Part shown: piece by piece, positions 1-9,576 of the stretch | Layout: every line of letters starts with the position of its first letter | How positions within the stretch are numbered: position 1 is the stretch's first letter | Assembly: GCF_014203225.1 (NCBI RefSeq) | Contig: NZ_JACHIO010000013.1 | Coordinates: 124,001 to 188,000 of the forward strand | DNA: 64,000 nt | Origin: Granulicella mallensis | Lineage (GTDB): Bacteria > Acidobacteriota > Terriglobia > Terriglobales > Acidobacteriaceae | Direction of reading: 5' to 3' | Translations under genes and position numbers: made by a program | Notes under the pieces: model-generated | What the model was told of the DNA's origin: nothing | The model's database searches: none | What the model saw: only the letters and a program-made list of their open reading frames with translations

Positions 1-2725
1 TTCCCGCACGTTCGACCTGCCACAGGGCATCGCGACGGTGTTGCACACCATCGAGCGTGTTGAGTGCGCCGATATTCGCGAGGAGCGCCAGTTCCTTTCG
101 GTTGAGTTGCGGCACGCGCAGCACGAGATCATCTACCGATGCATACCGGTTGAGCACACGGCTTCTGACAATCGCTTCGGCACACTGACCACGTAGCCCT
201 CTCACGTAGCCGAGTCCGAGACGAAGCGATAACGACTGGTCGTCTTCGTGCTCAACCGTGCAAGGCCAATCGGACACTTGTATGTCGATAGGCTTCACGC
301 GTAATCCATGCCGACGCGCATCTTCAATGAGAACCGAGGGACTGTAGAAGCCCATCGGCTGGTTATTTAATATGGCGCACGTAAACGCCGCGAGATATTT
401 GACCTTGATATAGGCCGAGGCATACGCGATCAAAGCAAAGCTGGCAGCATGACTTTCTGGGAATCCGTAAAGCGCAAACGAGCTGATGTTCTGAATGATC
501 GTCTCTTGCGTCGCAGCATCCAGACCGTTTGACGTCATGCCAGCACGCAACCGTCCTTCGAGGTTTTTCATGCGTTCCCAGGACCGCCGCATACCCACCG
601 CACGGCGAAGCTCTTCTGCTTCCGATCCTGAGAAGTTAGCGACCACCATCGCCATCCGCAGCAGTTGTTCTTGAAACAGCGGGACACCTAATGTCCGTTT
701 GAGTGTTGATTCCAGGGAAGGGTGAGGATAGGTCACCTCTTCCTTCTTCTGGCGACGACGCATGTAGGGGTGCATCATCTTGCCAACGATCGGCCCTGGC
801 CGAATGATGGCGACCTGCACGACGAGATCATAAAACTTTTCTGGGCGATTCTTGGGTAAGGATGATTTTTGCGCCTGGCTTTCCACTTGAAACATGCCGA
901 TGGTGTCGGCAAGTTGCAGCGTTCGATAGACCCCTTCATCTTCCGGCAATTGCGCGAGATCGAGAGTTTCACCGTAGTGTTCAGGGACGAGCGTGAGGCA
1001 GTCCTTGAGCACAGCCATCATGCCAAGCCCCAGAAGATCTACCTTGATGATGCCCAGGTTTGCGCAGTCCTCTTTATCCCACTGCACAACGGTTCGACCC
1101 GGCATCGACGCCCGCTCCAGAGGGACGACTTTGTCGAGCTGCCCTTGGCAGATCACCATACCGCCCGAGTGCTGTCCGAGGTGCCTTGGAAAGTCCTGTA
1201 TTCGCATACAGAGTTCGAGATACTTTGCAATGCGCGGATGCTGTACGTCGAAGCCGGCATTCTGAAACGAACGCGCCATCGTATCGTTCGGCCCTTTCCA
1301 CTCGTAGTTCGCAACCAGGCCTGATAGCCGCTGCAGCGACTCAGGATCGAAGCCCAGGGCTTTGCCAACATCACGTGCTGCGGACTTGCCACGATACGTG
1401 ATGACGTTCGCCGTCATCGCCGCCCCAAGTTGCCCGTAACGCTCATAGACGTACTGGATGGCTTGCTCGCGCTTCTCTTCAGAAGGCAGGTCAAGATCAA
1501 TGTCCGGCCATTCGCCTCGGCTTTCGGAGAGAAAGCGCTCGAACAGAAGTTCCATGCCGACCGGATCAATCGCGGTGATTTCGAGCGCATAACAGACGGC
1601 GGAATTTGCCGCGCTCCCGCGACCCTGAATCAATATGCCGTACTTCTTGCAGTATTCGACGATGTCCCAGACGATGAGGAAATATCCGGCGAACCCGAGC
1701 TTCTCAATCAGCTTGAGTTCATGAGCGACTTGTTTCTTCGCGCGTTCGAGAAGGCCAGCGTCCCTTTTCGGCCCATACCGCCGGGTGACGCCTTCGGCCA
1801 CACGCTTCGCGAGAAACGAATCCATCGTCTCGCCGTCAGGCACCGGGTAGCGTGGGAACTCATAGCCGAGGTCCGAGAGCTGGAACCCCAGACGCGATGA
1901 GAGCTCGACCGTGTTTTCGACGGCCCCCAGAATATCGCGGAACAGCGGCACCATCTTGTCGGCGGAGCGCAGATGCCTTTGGTTATTGAGGGCGAGCAGG
2001 CGTCCCGCACGATCAAGTCGCGTGTGATTGCGTATGACCGTGAAGAGGTCGGCAATCTCGCGGTCGTATCGCGTCGCGTAGCGAACACCATTGGTCGCGA
2101 GGACCGGCAAGTGCAGCGATTCCGCGATCCGCAATGCCGCTTGATTTCTCCACTCCTGCGTTCTCTCACGGTGACGCTGGACTTCCACGTAGACATTGTT
2201 CTGTCCAAAAATCCGCACGAGTCTTTCCACCGACGTACGGCCAGCGATTTCACCGCCGCTCATGAGCGCGGCAGCAAGAGGCCCTTCCTCGCCACCGGTC
2301 AGGCAGACCAGGCCACGACTGTACTCTTCGAGGTCGCCGAGCTTTGCGGCCCCTTCCTGCTTTGTCGTCTCACGCATCTTGAAACGCGTAATCAGTTGGC
2401 AGAGATTTTGGTAGCCTTCGCGAGTTTCGCAAAGCAGAGGGAGACGTGTTGGTTCGGCAAGGTGCTGATGTGGCAACCACACGGGAGGCGTGATGCGATT
2501 GCCCAGGCCGGTAACAGAAACCTCTGCTCCGACGTGCGCCTTAATCCCGTTTTCAGATGCAATCTTATGAAACCGTGCCGAGCCGTAAAACCCGTTACGA
2601 TCCATCATCGCGATTGCTGGCATTCCAAGCGCGAAGGCACGTTCCGCAAGGCCTTCCGGCTGCGAACCGCCCTCCAGAAACGAGAAAGCGCTGTTGGCGT
2701 GGAGTTCGATATAGCTCTCAGTCAT
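1..2725 (-). CDS. dnaE2: Error-prone DNA polymerase DnaE2 (ImuC), 3' end cut by window edge
   Basis: The reverse strand from 2725 down to the left edge is one open frame that begins MTESYIELHANSAFSFLEGG, the start of the PHP domain of C-family polymerase alpha subunits. It continues through typical DnaE2 blocks, including a ...RGSAANSAVCYALEIT... stretch and PDIDLDLP, which carries acidic polymerase active-site residues. DnaE2 is the translesion subunit of the ImuABC mutasome used in SOS mutagenesis. The ATG lies inside the last codons of the upstream imuB gene (8-base overlap), which fits translational coupling. About 908 residues are visible of a family usually slightly over 1000 residues, so the C-terminal part lies outside the window. 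No frameshift was noticed. Confidence 0.93.
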   Translation of the reverse strand, partial: MTESYIELHANSAFSFLEGGSQPEGLAERAFALGMPAIAMMDRNGFYGSARFHKIASENGIKAHVGAEVSVTGLGNRITPPVWLPHQHLAEPTRLPLLCETREGYQNLCQLITRFKMRETTKQEGAAKLGDLEEYSRGLVCLTGGEEGPLAAALMSGGEIAGRTSVERLVRIFGQNNVYVEVQRHRERTQEWRNQAALRIAESLHLPVLATNGVRYATRYDREIADLFTVIRNHTRLDRAGRLLALNNQRHLRSADKMVPLFRDILGAVENTVELSSRLGFQLSDLGYEFPRYPVPDGETMDSFLAKRVAEGVTRRYGPKRDAGLLERAKKQVAHELKLIEKLGFAGYFLIVWDIVEYCKKYGILIQGRGSAANSAVCYALEITAIDPVGMELLFERFLSESRGEWPDIDLDLPSEEKREQAIQYVYERYGQLGAAMTANVITYRGKSAARDVGKALGFDPESLQRLSGLVANYEWKGPNDTMARSFQNAGFDVQHPRIAKYLELCMRIQDFPRHLGQHSGGMVICQGQLDKVVPLERASMPGRTVVQWDKEDCANLGIIKVDLLGLGMMAVLKDCLTLVPEHYGETLDLAQLPEDEGVYRTLQLADTIGMFQVESQAQKSSLPKNRPEKFYDLVVQVAIIRPGPIVGKMMHPYMRRRQKKEEVTYPHPSLESTLKRTLGVPLFQEQLLRMAMVVANFSGSEAEELRRAVGMRRSWERMKNLEGRLRAGMTSNGLDAATQETIIQNISSFALYGFPESHAASFALIAYASAYIKVKYLAAFTCAILNNQPMGFYSPSVLIEDARRHGLRVKPIDIQVSDWPCTVEHEDDQSLSLRLGLGYVRGLRGQCAEAIVRSRVLNRYASVDDLVLRVPQLNRKELALLANIGALNTLDGVQHRRDALWQVERAG

Positions 2726-4229
2726 AGAGTCCCGCCACCCTCCAGTCTTTCAAGATGAAGTCATGCGATAGACGACAGACCAGCAACGAACTATCCACCG
2801 CTTTACCGATAACGTCCCACTGCTCGTTGCCCCAGATCGACTCGTTCCACCAATCTCCTCCCTTGAGCCATGGGCCATAGACCCGTTCGACGGTGTAACG
2901 GCGTGAGCGAAAGTGGACCTCGCAGGGTTGGCCTCGATGAATCTCAACTCTCGTTCGCTCCGCGGGTCGAAGAAGACGGAGGCACATGGGGGATGCTGTA
3001 GCGGCGGAAGGAGGCTCTGCCGTGGTGATCGAGAAAGGCTCGATATGAAAATCACCGAAACGTCGTGTGTCGTCGAGCACCGCCATACCGACGTTGCCTT
3101 CACCGACAATCGCTGTGATCTTTGCCAGCGTCACGTCCAGCCTTCCCGCTTCAGGGAGCTGGGGAGAGAAAAGGCCGAGTTGTACTTTGCTCGTTGCGCC
3201 AGGCTCCGCATGAAGATGAACTCCTAGAATCGAAGCATTCGGCGGATGGCCTTCGAGATCGAGTTGCAATAGCTTAAGCCACAGCTTTTTCTCGTTCGTC
3301 GGCACACGGGGATTCACAGTGCGTTCGTGCGAGCTTCCGCCATCGAGTCGAAGCGTGATCGTGACCGATGCCAAGGCGAGAACGCGCGAGCGCGCCCGAA
3401 CGATGAGTTGTTCCAGCATCGTCGAGAGTCCGAACAGTAAAGACTCCAGATCATCAAGCGGCGAATCAAGCTCCGCTTGCTCTTCGAGGACAAAGGGCAC
3501 GTCGATCGGCTGCAGCAGATGCGGATGCTTGCCGTGCGCCAGCTGTAGAAGCCGCTTCGCATCTTGCCCGAGGCGAGAGATGAGTGATCGTTCCGGCAGT
3601 GCCGCTACCGCCGCCACCGATCGAATGCCCCAGGTACGGAAGGTCTCATCCTGAGCTTCGGTGATACCCAAGACCGTCACCGGCAACGGCGCGAGAGTCT
3701 TCGCCTCTTCACCGCGCGGCACGACACGCACCGGTACACCACCACTCAGCCCCCTGGCTAGACATACTGCGGTATGCAAGTTGGCGCTAATTGTGACCGA
3801 GCCTACGATGCCCACGGAACGGAGACGTTGCCGGATGTGCTTCGCCAGCATCAACGGCGGTCCAAACAGGCCTTCTGTCCCAGCTGCATCCAGGACACAC
3901 ACAAAAAGCCCGTTTATGCTTCGATCTTCGATGCGAGGGGAGAAAGCGCCCGCGCATTCCAAGAGAATCGTGCGAACAGCCGCTTCTATCTTTGGGGAAC
4001 GCTGCAGCACCATCACGTTCTCAAAGGTTTCGACCTCCACTTTTGTCATTCCATGACGGAGACCGTGAAGTCGGGCTCGCGTGTTCATCGCGCACACTGA
4101 CTCCGACGGTGGCTCGCCTTCCAACACGACACACGGCTTGTCGTGCAGTTCGGGTCGAAGGCGGAGTAGGGCTTGTGCGGGGAGTTCCCGGACGTAGACG
4201 CAGGCGTAGAGCTCCGGTGGACGAGTCAT
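2718..4229 (-). CDS. imuB: ImuB, inactive Y-family polymerase-like mutasome adaptor
   Basis: This is a Y-family polymerase homologue of about 500 residues. ImuB bridges ImuA, DnaE2 and the beta clamp and is not itself a polymerase. The sequence agrees: the first metal-binding motif reads ACVYVRELPAQ where active enzymes have an Asp-rich segment, and the second reads RSINGLFVCVLD where active enzymes have S-x-D-E. Both catalytic acidic sites are therefore missing. I chose the ATG at 4229 because it overlaps the imuA stop codon as ATGA; an in-frame start at 4262 would add 11 residues inside imuA. The 3' end overlaps dnaE2, so imuA, imuB and dnaE2 form one tightly coupled operon. Confidence 0.92.
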   Translation of the reverse strand: MTRPPELYACVYVRELPAQALLRLRPELHDKPCVVLEGEPPSESVCAMNTRARLHGLRHGMTKVEVETFENVMVLQRSPKIEAAVRTILLECAGAFSPRIEDRSINGLFVCVLDAAGTEGLFGPPLMLAKHIRQRLRSVGIVGSVTISANLHTAVCLARGLSGGVPVRVVPRGEEAKTLAPLPVTVLGITEAQDETFRTWGIRSVAAVAALPERSLISRLGQDAKRLLQLAHGKHPHLLQPIDVPFVLEEQAELDSPLDDLESLLFGLSTMLEQLIVRARSRVLALASVTITLRLDGGSSHERTVNPRVPTNEKKLWLKLLQLDLEGHPPNASILGVHLHAEPGATSKVQLGLFSPQLPEAGRLDVTLAKITAIVGEGNVGMAVLDDTRRFGDFHIEPFSITTAEPPSAATASPMCLRLLRPAERTRVEIHRGQPCEVHFRSRRYTVERVYGPWLKGGDWWNESIWGNEQWDVIGKAVDSSLLVCRLSHDFILKDWRVAGLYD

Positions 4230-5257
4230 CGCGGGCCTACCCAACTGGCACGATGCGTCCAACGGGCGTCTTGTGCCCTTTGCGGAGGCTTTCGCATCGG
4301 CACGACGTTACTGGGCGTTTGCGTGAAACGCTGGCGCATAACTTCAACGTGAGCACTCAGTCCGGTAAAGACCGTTCGCTCCTCGTTGGTGTCTTCCAAA
4401 GGCGATAGGCGTAGTTGCAGTTCCGAGCTGCTTTTCGCGCAGGCATATTGCGAAAGCAGAACGATGCTCGCTTGCGTCTGTTCCGCAGCCACGCGATATC
4501 GGTGCCAGGTAGACAGGTCGATGCGAGAAACGACCTCGCTTGCAATCTCTCCAAAGTCGAGAATGATCGCGCTGAAGCCACCAGTTTGGATGAGAAGGTC
4601 TGCGCAGCGCAGCGCTTGCTCGACTGCGTCATAAGTTCGTCCGCGCCTGGGTGTGCGGACACTGGTCGACGAGGGTCTTAGGTTTGGCTCGAACGTCTGT
4701 GGCGTCGGTCGGGGCTTCGAAAAAGGCTCCGCGCACCGAGCCCTTACCGTCTCGTCACTGAGGAACTTGCCTACGGCTGCGGAAAGACCTTTGACCTCAT
4801 TACGCGGATGCGTTCCGTGGCCTCCGCCGTGAAGCCCTTTCAGCACGGGTTTCGGAGTGAAGCATTCCGGGGGAAGGGTAAACTTCCGCGTCTCCTGTTC
4901 AGATACCGTCTCGCTCACACCGCAGCGCACCCATAGAAGACGCCGGAGATCAACTCCCGCTGCGGATGCCGCTGCCGGGTTGAAGGTGTTTGAGGCATCG
5001 ATCCACGCACACACCTTTTCCGCTGCCGTCACTTGTGACAGGAACGAGAGAGCGAGAGACATTCGCCCTGAGCACACGTCTCCGACCAGTTCGGTCATCG
5101 CTCCAACCGGGAACCCCCCTTGAACAAGTTCGTCCAAAGGGCCGATTCCCGTCGGGACTACCGGGCGCACCATGCGTGCGGGGGGCGTCAGCGCAGAGGG
5201 GAACCGGTGCGCAAGGGCCGACTCGACTTGGAAACGAATTGTGGAGGAGGATGCCAT
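4226..5257 (-). CDS. imuA: ImuA-like RecA-fold protein of the SOS mutasome
   Basis: A 343-residue protein that starts the imuA-imuB-dnaE2 operon. It opens the RecA-like core with PTGIGPLDELVQGGFPVGAMTEL, typical of ImuA/SulA-like proteins that bind RecA and recruit the mutasome. The Walker A position reads GDVCSGRMS, with Arg in place of the usual Lys, so ATP hydrolysis may be weak or absent. The second half contains a Walker-B-like hydrophobic strand (SAIILDFGE). The proline-rich stretch around residues 145-210 looks like a linker. SOS control would be expected, but I could not pick out a LexA box by eye in the 270 bases between this gene and the divergent ligase gene. Confidence 0.85.
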   Translation of the reverse strand: MASSSTIRFQVESALAHRFPSALTPPARMVRPVVPTGIGPLDELVQGGFPVGAMTELVGDVCSGRMSLALSFLSQVTAAEKVCAWIDASNTFNPAAASAAGVDLRRLLWVRCGVSETVSEQETRKFTLPPECFTPKPVLKGLHGGGHGTHPRNEVKGLSAAVGKFLSDETVRARCAEPFSKPRPTPQTFEPNLRPSSTSVRTPRRGRTYDAVEQALRCADLLIQTGGFSAIILDFGEIASEVVSRIDLSTWHRYRVAAEQTQASIVLLSQYACAKSSSELQLRLSPLEDTNEERTVFTGLSAHVEVMRQRFTQTPSNVVPMRKPPQRAQDARWTHRASWVGPR

Positions 5258-5526
5258 AGTGAAGGTCTATTCGCCTTATCTTCGCCTATCCTGCTCTGGT
5301 CGTGTCAAACGGTGGCGCACTCTTTACGGTGCAGATGTGAGCTATCTTGTTGAAACTAAAACTCGAATTCTTTTCGTGAGCCTTCCGTATGCCAGCCGCT
5401 AAACTCCAAGACTGAAGTTAGCGCCAGCGATGTTATGCCGAAAGGTGCCTTTTACCATCCGTCCGACAGCATCAGACGGCCTGAAGAGGTTTCCGTAATG
5501 ACGAGTTTTTTGAGCCGGACAAGCAG

Positions 5527-6498
5527 ATGGTGAAGAAAGCCATATCTCGTCGGAAGGCAGAGTTCATTGACACGATGGATTGCCTCCCCGTGACCAAGCT
5601 GCCGGAGGGCCCAGAGTGGACCTACGAACTCAAGCTCGATGGCTACCGGCTGGAAGCTGTCCGGGCCGGTGGTGAAACGACGCTGTATTCACGTCGCAGG
5701 AATGTCCTGAATCAGAAGTTTCCCTACATCGTTTCCGCTCTCAACTCTTTGCCGGAAGATACCGTGATCGACGGGGAGTTGGTTGCAATGGGGCCAGACG
5801 GCCGCCCGAACTTCAATCTGCTTCAGAACTTTCGCTCTGCCGAATCCCACATCACTTACTACGCCTTTGACGTCCTCGTCTACAAAGGCAAAGACCTTAC
5901 CTTGCTCCCGCTGTCCGAACGCCGCAGAATCCTACAATCCGTCATCAAGCCCTCTGAACATCTCGCGTTGTCGGAGGTTTCCGACCAAACAGCGTCCCAG
6001 ATGCTCAGCTTCGTCCGTTCCCACGGTTTGGAAGGAATCGTAGCCAAGCGCAGCGATGGTGTGTACCAGCCCGGCATGAGAACGGGAGTCTGGTCGAAGC
6101 ACCGGATCAATCTCGGTCAGGAGTTCGTCGTCGGTGGTTACACACCAGGAACGCATGGTCTCGATGCGCTTATCGTCGGCCTTTACGTAGATAAAGAGCT
6201 TCGCTACGCGGCGCGTGTTCGCGCCGGCTTCGTCCCCGCCACACGCAGAGAAGTCTTCGCAAAGATCAAAGACCTCACGACAACGAAATGTCCTTTCGCA
6301 AACCTGCCTGAAAAGCAGGCTGGCCGCTGGGGGCAGGGTCTGACTGCCGACAAGATGAAAGAATGCATCTGGCTTCGCCCGGAAGCTGTCGCCCGGATCG
6401 ACTTCCTCGAATGGACAGGCGCCGACCATCTGCGGCACACAAAGTTCGTCGCTCTACGCGACGACAAAGATCCTCGCAAGGTCGTCCGGGAGACCTAA
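5527..6498 (+). CDS. ATP-dependent DNA ligase, LigD ligase-domain type
   Basis: A 323-residue stand-alone ATP-dependent DNA ligase. The nucleotidyltransferase motif ELKLDGYR places the adenylated lysine at residue 36. Further motifs are VIDGELVA (motif III), LEGIVAKR (motif IV) and VWSKHR near residue 200 (motif V). An OB-fold domain follows, with the usual end RIDFLEWTGADHLRHTKFVALRDDK. It corresponds to the ligase domain of LigD without the polymerase or phosphoesterase domains. Such enzymes seal breaks in non-homologous end joining or act as accessory repair ligases. No Ku gene is visible nearby. It is divergent from the mutasome operon and followed by an SRAP gene in the same direction, so this looks like a DNA-repair neighbourhood. 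Confidence 0.92.
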   Translation: MVKKAISRRKAEFIDTMDCLPVTKLPEGPEWTYELKLDGYRLEAVRAGGETTLYSRRRNVLNQKFPYIVSALNSLPEDTVIDGELVAMGPDGRPNFNLLQNFRSAESHITYYAFDVLVYKGKDLTLLPLSERRRILQSVIKPSEHLALSEVSDQTASQMLSFVRSHGLEGIVAKRSDGVYQPGMRTGVWSKHRINLGQEFVVGGYTPGTHGLDALIVGLYVDKELRYAARVRAGFVPATRREVFAKIKDLTTTKCPFANLPEKQAGRWGQGLTADKMKECIWLRPEAVARIDFLEWTGADHLRHTKFVALRDDKDPRKVVRET

Positions 6499-6552
6499 CG
6501 GAGCGGCCTCAGAATCGCAGAAAATACCCGCAAAAGCCTAGAATAGAGGTCC

Positions 6553-7512
6553 ATGTGCTTCTCAGCCCGAGTCCGGCAGAATCTCAAACACCTCTCCCGT
6601 CGCTATGAGGCCGAGGTCGATTGGGCAGCGTTCGAGGAGCTGTATCGGCGGCGAGCGGAAGGAGAGGATATTCGCGCGTCGCGTGACCTCCAGCGCAACT
6701 TCCAGCACCCGGAAACAGATACCGAGCGTCGCACCGCCGCATACATCGGTCGATACCTCAAAGCGAAACGCGACGAGTGGGAGAAGGAAATCTTCGCACA
6801 GCGTCGCCGTGTCGCCGAGGCTGAAGAAGCGCTCGCGAAGCGGGAGACCAAGAAGGCTCGCGAAGATATCCGGATCGGCACAAAGAAGGCGCAAGAGTAT
6901 CTCGATCGCCTTGCCGACCTTCGTCGGACGGAATCCAACAGCGAGGATGCCCGTATCTTCCCGCTGAGCTTCGCTCCCGTCCTGATCGCGGAAGAGAACC
7001 GCATCATTATCAAGCCGATGCGTTATACGTGTCGCCTTTCGGGAAAGCCCGCCGACATAGAGAAGCGGTTTCCCGGCATCTACAACGCACGCAGAGACAG
7101 CCTGGATGAATACTGGCGTGCCGTCTACGGACGTAGCCATGCTGTCCTGGTCATCAGCGGCTTCTACGAGAACGTCCCCGAGCACCTGTACCAGCACCGT
7201 GAGCTCGCACCCGACGAAAAGGAAAAGAATCTTGTTCTTGAGTTCGATCCAAGGCCCGAGCGAGACATGCTGGTCGCGTGCTTATGGGATCACTGGACGC
7301 AGCCGGGTAAGCCCAGTCTCGATTCGTTTGCTGCAATCACCGATGACCCGACACCCGAGGTCGCTGCGACAGGACATCAGCGCACCATCATCACAATCCA
7401 GGAACAGTACCTCTCCGAATGGCTTTCACCGCGCGAGTTAAGCGAGGAGCGACTTCAGCACATTCTTTCTGATAAAGAACTGCCATACTATGTTCACCAG
7501 ATCGCCGCTTAG
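6553..7512 (+). CDS. SRAP-family protein (YedK/HMCES type)
   Basis: SOS response-associated peptidase family protein, 319 residues. The chain starts Met-Cys, and Cys2 after Met removal is the residue that forms a thiazolidine crosslink with abasic sites in single-stranded DNA. The other conserved elements are present: NARRDSLDEYW (Asn/Arg region), GFYEN with the catalytic Glu, and a late ATGHQRTI segment carrying the conserved His. It is longer than E. coli YedK (about 220 residues), mainly because of a charged helical insertion around residues 60-115. It lies 54 bases after the ligase gene and probably shares its transcript. Its role would be to shield abasic sites in damaged single-stranded DNA. 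Confidence 0.9.
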   Translation: MCFSARVRQNLKHLSRRYEAEVDWAAFEELYRRRAEGEDIRASRDLQRNFQHPETDTERRTAAYIGRYLKAKRDEWEKEIFAQRRRVAEAEEALAKRETKKAREDIRIGTKKAQEYLDRLADLRRTESNSEDARIFPLSFAPVLIAEENRIIIKPMRYTCRLSGKPADIEKRFPGIYNARRDSLDEYWRAVYGRSHAVLVISGFYENVPEHLYQHRELAPDEKEKNLVLEFDPRPERDMLVACLWDHWTQPGKPSLDSFAAITDDPTPEVAATGHQRTIITIQEQYLSEWLSPRELSEERLQHILSDKELPYYVHQIAA

Positions 7513-7547
7513 TTCAGCCCGGCCCTCCACATTCGTTTGAGATTCCT

Positions 7548-8645
7548 TTGATAAATCAACTGACAACTGATACGGTCCGCTATTTCCGAGCTACATTGCC
7601 GAATGGGCAAAAGGTACGCATCGAGACTGGCCAGCTCGGCGATAGTGCTAGATCGTCACATCTCGCCGCCGAGGGCGAACGCCTCACTACTCTTCTAAGC
7701 TCAAGAGCCACCGAGACTGCTCTTATCAAGTTTCTCGAAGACGTTTGTCAGGCGATTTTTCCGGAATGCGCGCCCAATCCCCAGATCGTCCGGCCCCAAG
7801 CAAAGACCAAGGATGGCCTTGACGTTGTGTTCGTTCTCAAGGACCACTTGGGACTTGGAGCCGTGGAAATTAAACATCCCTCGTCTCCAGTCGAGCCATC
7901 CATGATCTCGGCTGTTGAGCAGCTTCAGCGTAATTTACAGCCGACTTCAAACTCTATTCCGTTGCCAGTCAAAGTTGCCTACGTCATCGCGGGTCGAGGG
8001 CCGATCACTCGCAATGCTAGCACCATGGCGCAAAACATTCAGGACGACATCGGGATTCCTGTCCATCTATGGTCTTGGGACACTGTTGCGTTGCGTATGC
8101 AAGCAGGCGGCAAAGAGGAGGTATCGGACACCGCGACGGTTGTTCTGGTCGAGGTGATGAGCTTTGCAAGACGCTTGCTCGGTAGGCTGGTCAAGCATCC
8201 ACATCTTCTCAACGTAATCGATGATCATGATTTCGAGAGACTTGTAGCTACGCTGCTATCCGACTTGGGACTCAAAGACGTGGAACTGACTCCAATGAGG
8301 AAGGACGGGGGAAAGGACATTGTGGCGACGCACGTAGATAGCTATGGCAACCGCTCTCGATTCCTAATCGAATGCAAGCACTGGGTCGCTGGTGAAAAGG
8401 TCACGATGCGCTGGGCGCTTCGTCTTTTAGCCATTCGGCGGAGCGAAGATGCAGATGGAGCGATCTTGCTTTCATCGAGCGGATTCGGTCCAAGGCTGCT
8501 CGAACAAGAAGTCACGCTTGCCGCCGACAAGCTTTACTTACGTGGAACCAGTCAACTTTTCCGTTGGATAAAGCTCTGGGAACGGCAATATGGCTCAATT
8601 CTCACCGAGCCGGTTTCCCCTGAAGTTCTCTTCGAAACGACATAA
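7548..8645 (+). CDS. Mrr-like restriction endonuclease-fold protein
   Basis: A 365-residue protein read from TTG at 7548. The C-terminal third has the Mrr_cat (PD-(D/E)xK) pattern: DHDFERLVATLLSDLGL, then MRKDGGKDIVA with the catalytic Asp, then FLIECKHW with the E-x-K pair, then a GAILLSSSGFG strand. The N-terminal part (about residues 1-190) contains a second nuclease-like patch, TKDGLDVVFVLKDH...GAVEIKHP, which could be a degenerate or second PD-(D/E)xK unit. No methyltransferase or specificity subunit is adjacent, so it is either a modification-dependent (type IV) restriction enzyme or an accessory of the neighbouring defence operon, which it faces. The start codon is uncertain because the ribosome-binding site is weak. 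Confidence 0.72.
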   Translation: MINQLTTDTVRYFRATLPNGQKVRIETGQLGDSARSSHLAAEGERLTTLLSSRATETALIKFLEDVCQAIFPECAPNPQIVRPQAKTKDGLDVVFVLKDHLGLGAVEIKHPSSPVEPSMISAVEQLQRNLQPTSNSIPLPVKVAYVIAGRGPITRNASTMAQNIQDDIGIPVHLWSWDTVALRMQAGGKEEVSDTATVVLVEVMSFARRLLGRLVKHPHLLNVIDDHDFERLVATLLSDLGLKDVELTPMRKDGGKDIVATHVDSYGNRSRFLIECKHWVAGEKVTMRWALRLLAIRRSEDADGAILLSSSGFGPRLLEQEVTLAADKLYLRGTSQLFRWIKLWERQYGSILTEPVSPEVLFETT

Positions 8646-8733
8646 AAAGAACCCGACTAACAACGCAAATCTTTCTTTGTGAAAGCTTGACCCAGCCTCT
8701 CACAGACAAGCGGAGCACCTTTCATCGATGCGG

Positions 8734-9540
8734 TTAAACATCGTCGGCGTCAGATCTGGCTGGCTTACGACGGTTAAAGTAGGTGTTATCCCGTTGAGTA
8801 ATGGTGTACGCGACTTGGTCCGCCTCATAGAGCGTAAAGTTCACGGGATCGGCATCCTTGATCTCGAAAAGAACAAAATTGTGCCCCCCCTTTGCTAACA
8901 GGCTGTTATATGCCATTCCATCGACGCCCCCATGACGCAAACGTTCTGCGATGATTTGCGTTGGTACGTAGTTCAAACTGCTCTCTTCTGGACTGTATGG
9001 CCGAGACATGGCCTCTCCAATATCGCCCCATACAACCGCCTCATAATCCTCAGGCGACCAGGGAATGATGCGCTCTAGCATTGGGTCAAATCCTTTCATC
9101 CACTTTTTCTTGTCCGAGGTGCAATCAACAATCCGGAGTTCGCGGTTGACGTGGAATTGAGACATGGAAATGAGTGCTCCTAGCCACGGGCGCAGTTCTG
9201 AAGCGGCAGTCGTGGTCGTATCGGCGAGGTAGAGGTACGCGACTCCTCTAGGATTCGCTCTGCCATCTCCAACCAGCGCTGGAAGTGGCTTCATCCTTGC
9301 GTCCATAAGAGGGATATCGACCTCCATCTCTTCGGGTTGCCCCTGATCCTGTAGTCGCGTGTTAACACCAAGTTGTGCTCGCCAGAGATGTATTCCCTTA
9401 GGGATCGTCTTGATTCGTGACTGGGCCGTTTCTTCAACGGCGTCAAGAAACGCGGTCACTTCAGTGCTGTAGATGTAACGACGATCATGCTTGACGCTCG
9501 CCACAAAATGTCGAAACGCTTCTGCGGACTCGAATGGCAT
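8734..9540 (-). CDS. RES-domain protein (probable NAD+-consuming enzyme)
   Basis: A 268-residue protein whose central part fits the RES family, named for conserved Arg, Glu and Ser. The Arg is in HLWRAQLG, the Glu in TTTAASELRPW, and the Ser in DGMAYNSLLAKGGHNFVLFE. RES toxins degrade NAD+ as NAD+ phosphorylases or glycohydrolases. Most RES toxins pair with a small Xre-type antitoxin, but none lies next to this gene. Instead it starts 36 bases after the short Argonaute gene on the same strand, as the third gene of the TIR-APAZ/pAgo operon. It is longer than classical RES toxins (about 150-230 residues) because of an N-terminal helical extension. A second NAD+-depleting effector is the simplest reading. 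Confidence 0.75.
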   Translation of the reverse strand: MPFESAEAFRHFVASVKHDRRYIYSTEVTAFLDAVEETAQSRIKTIPKGIHLWRAQLGVNTRLQDQGQPEEMEVDIPLMDARMKPLPALVGDGRANPRGVAYLYLADTTTTAASELRPWLGALISMSQFHVNRELRIVDCTSDKKKWMKGFDPMLERIIPWSPEDYEAVVWGDIGEAMSRPYSPEESSLNYVPTQIIAERLRHGGVDGMAYNSLLAKGGHNFVLFEIKDADPVNFTLYEADQVAYTITQRDNTYFNRRKPARSDADDV

Positions 9541-9576
9541 CTTTCATTCTCTCGTCTTCGGTAAAGTCAAAACTGG

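Noticed and set aside
869..1900. Long plus-strand open frames opposite dnaE2
   Set aside because: They are antisense to a well-conserved polymerase frame and encode no recognisable protein.
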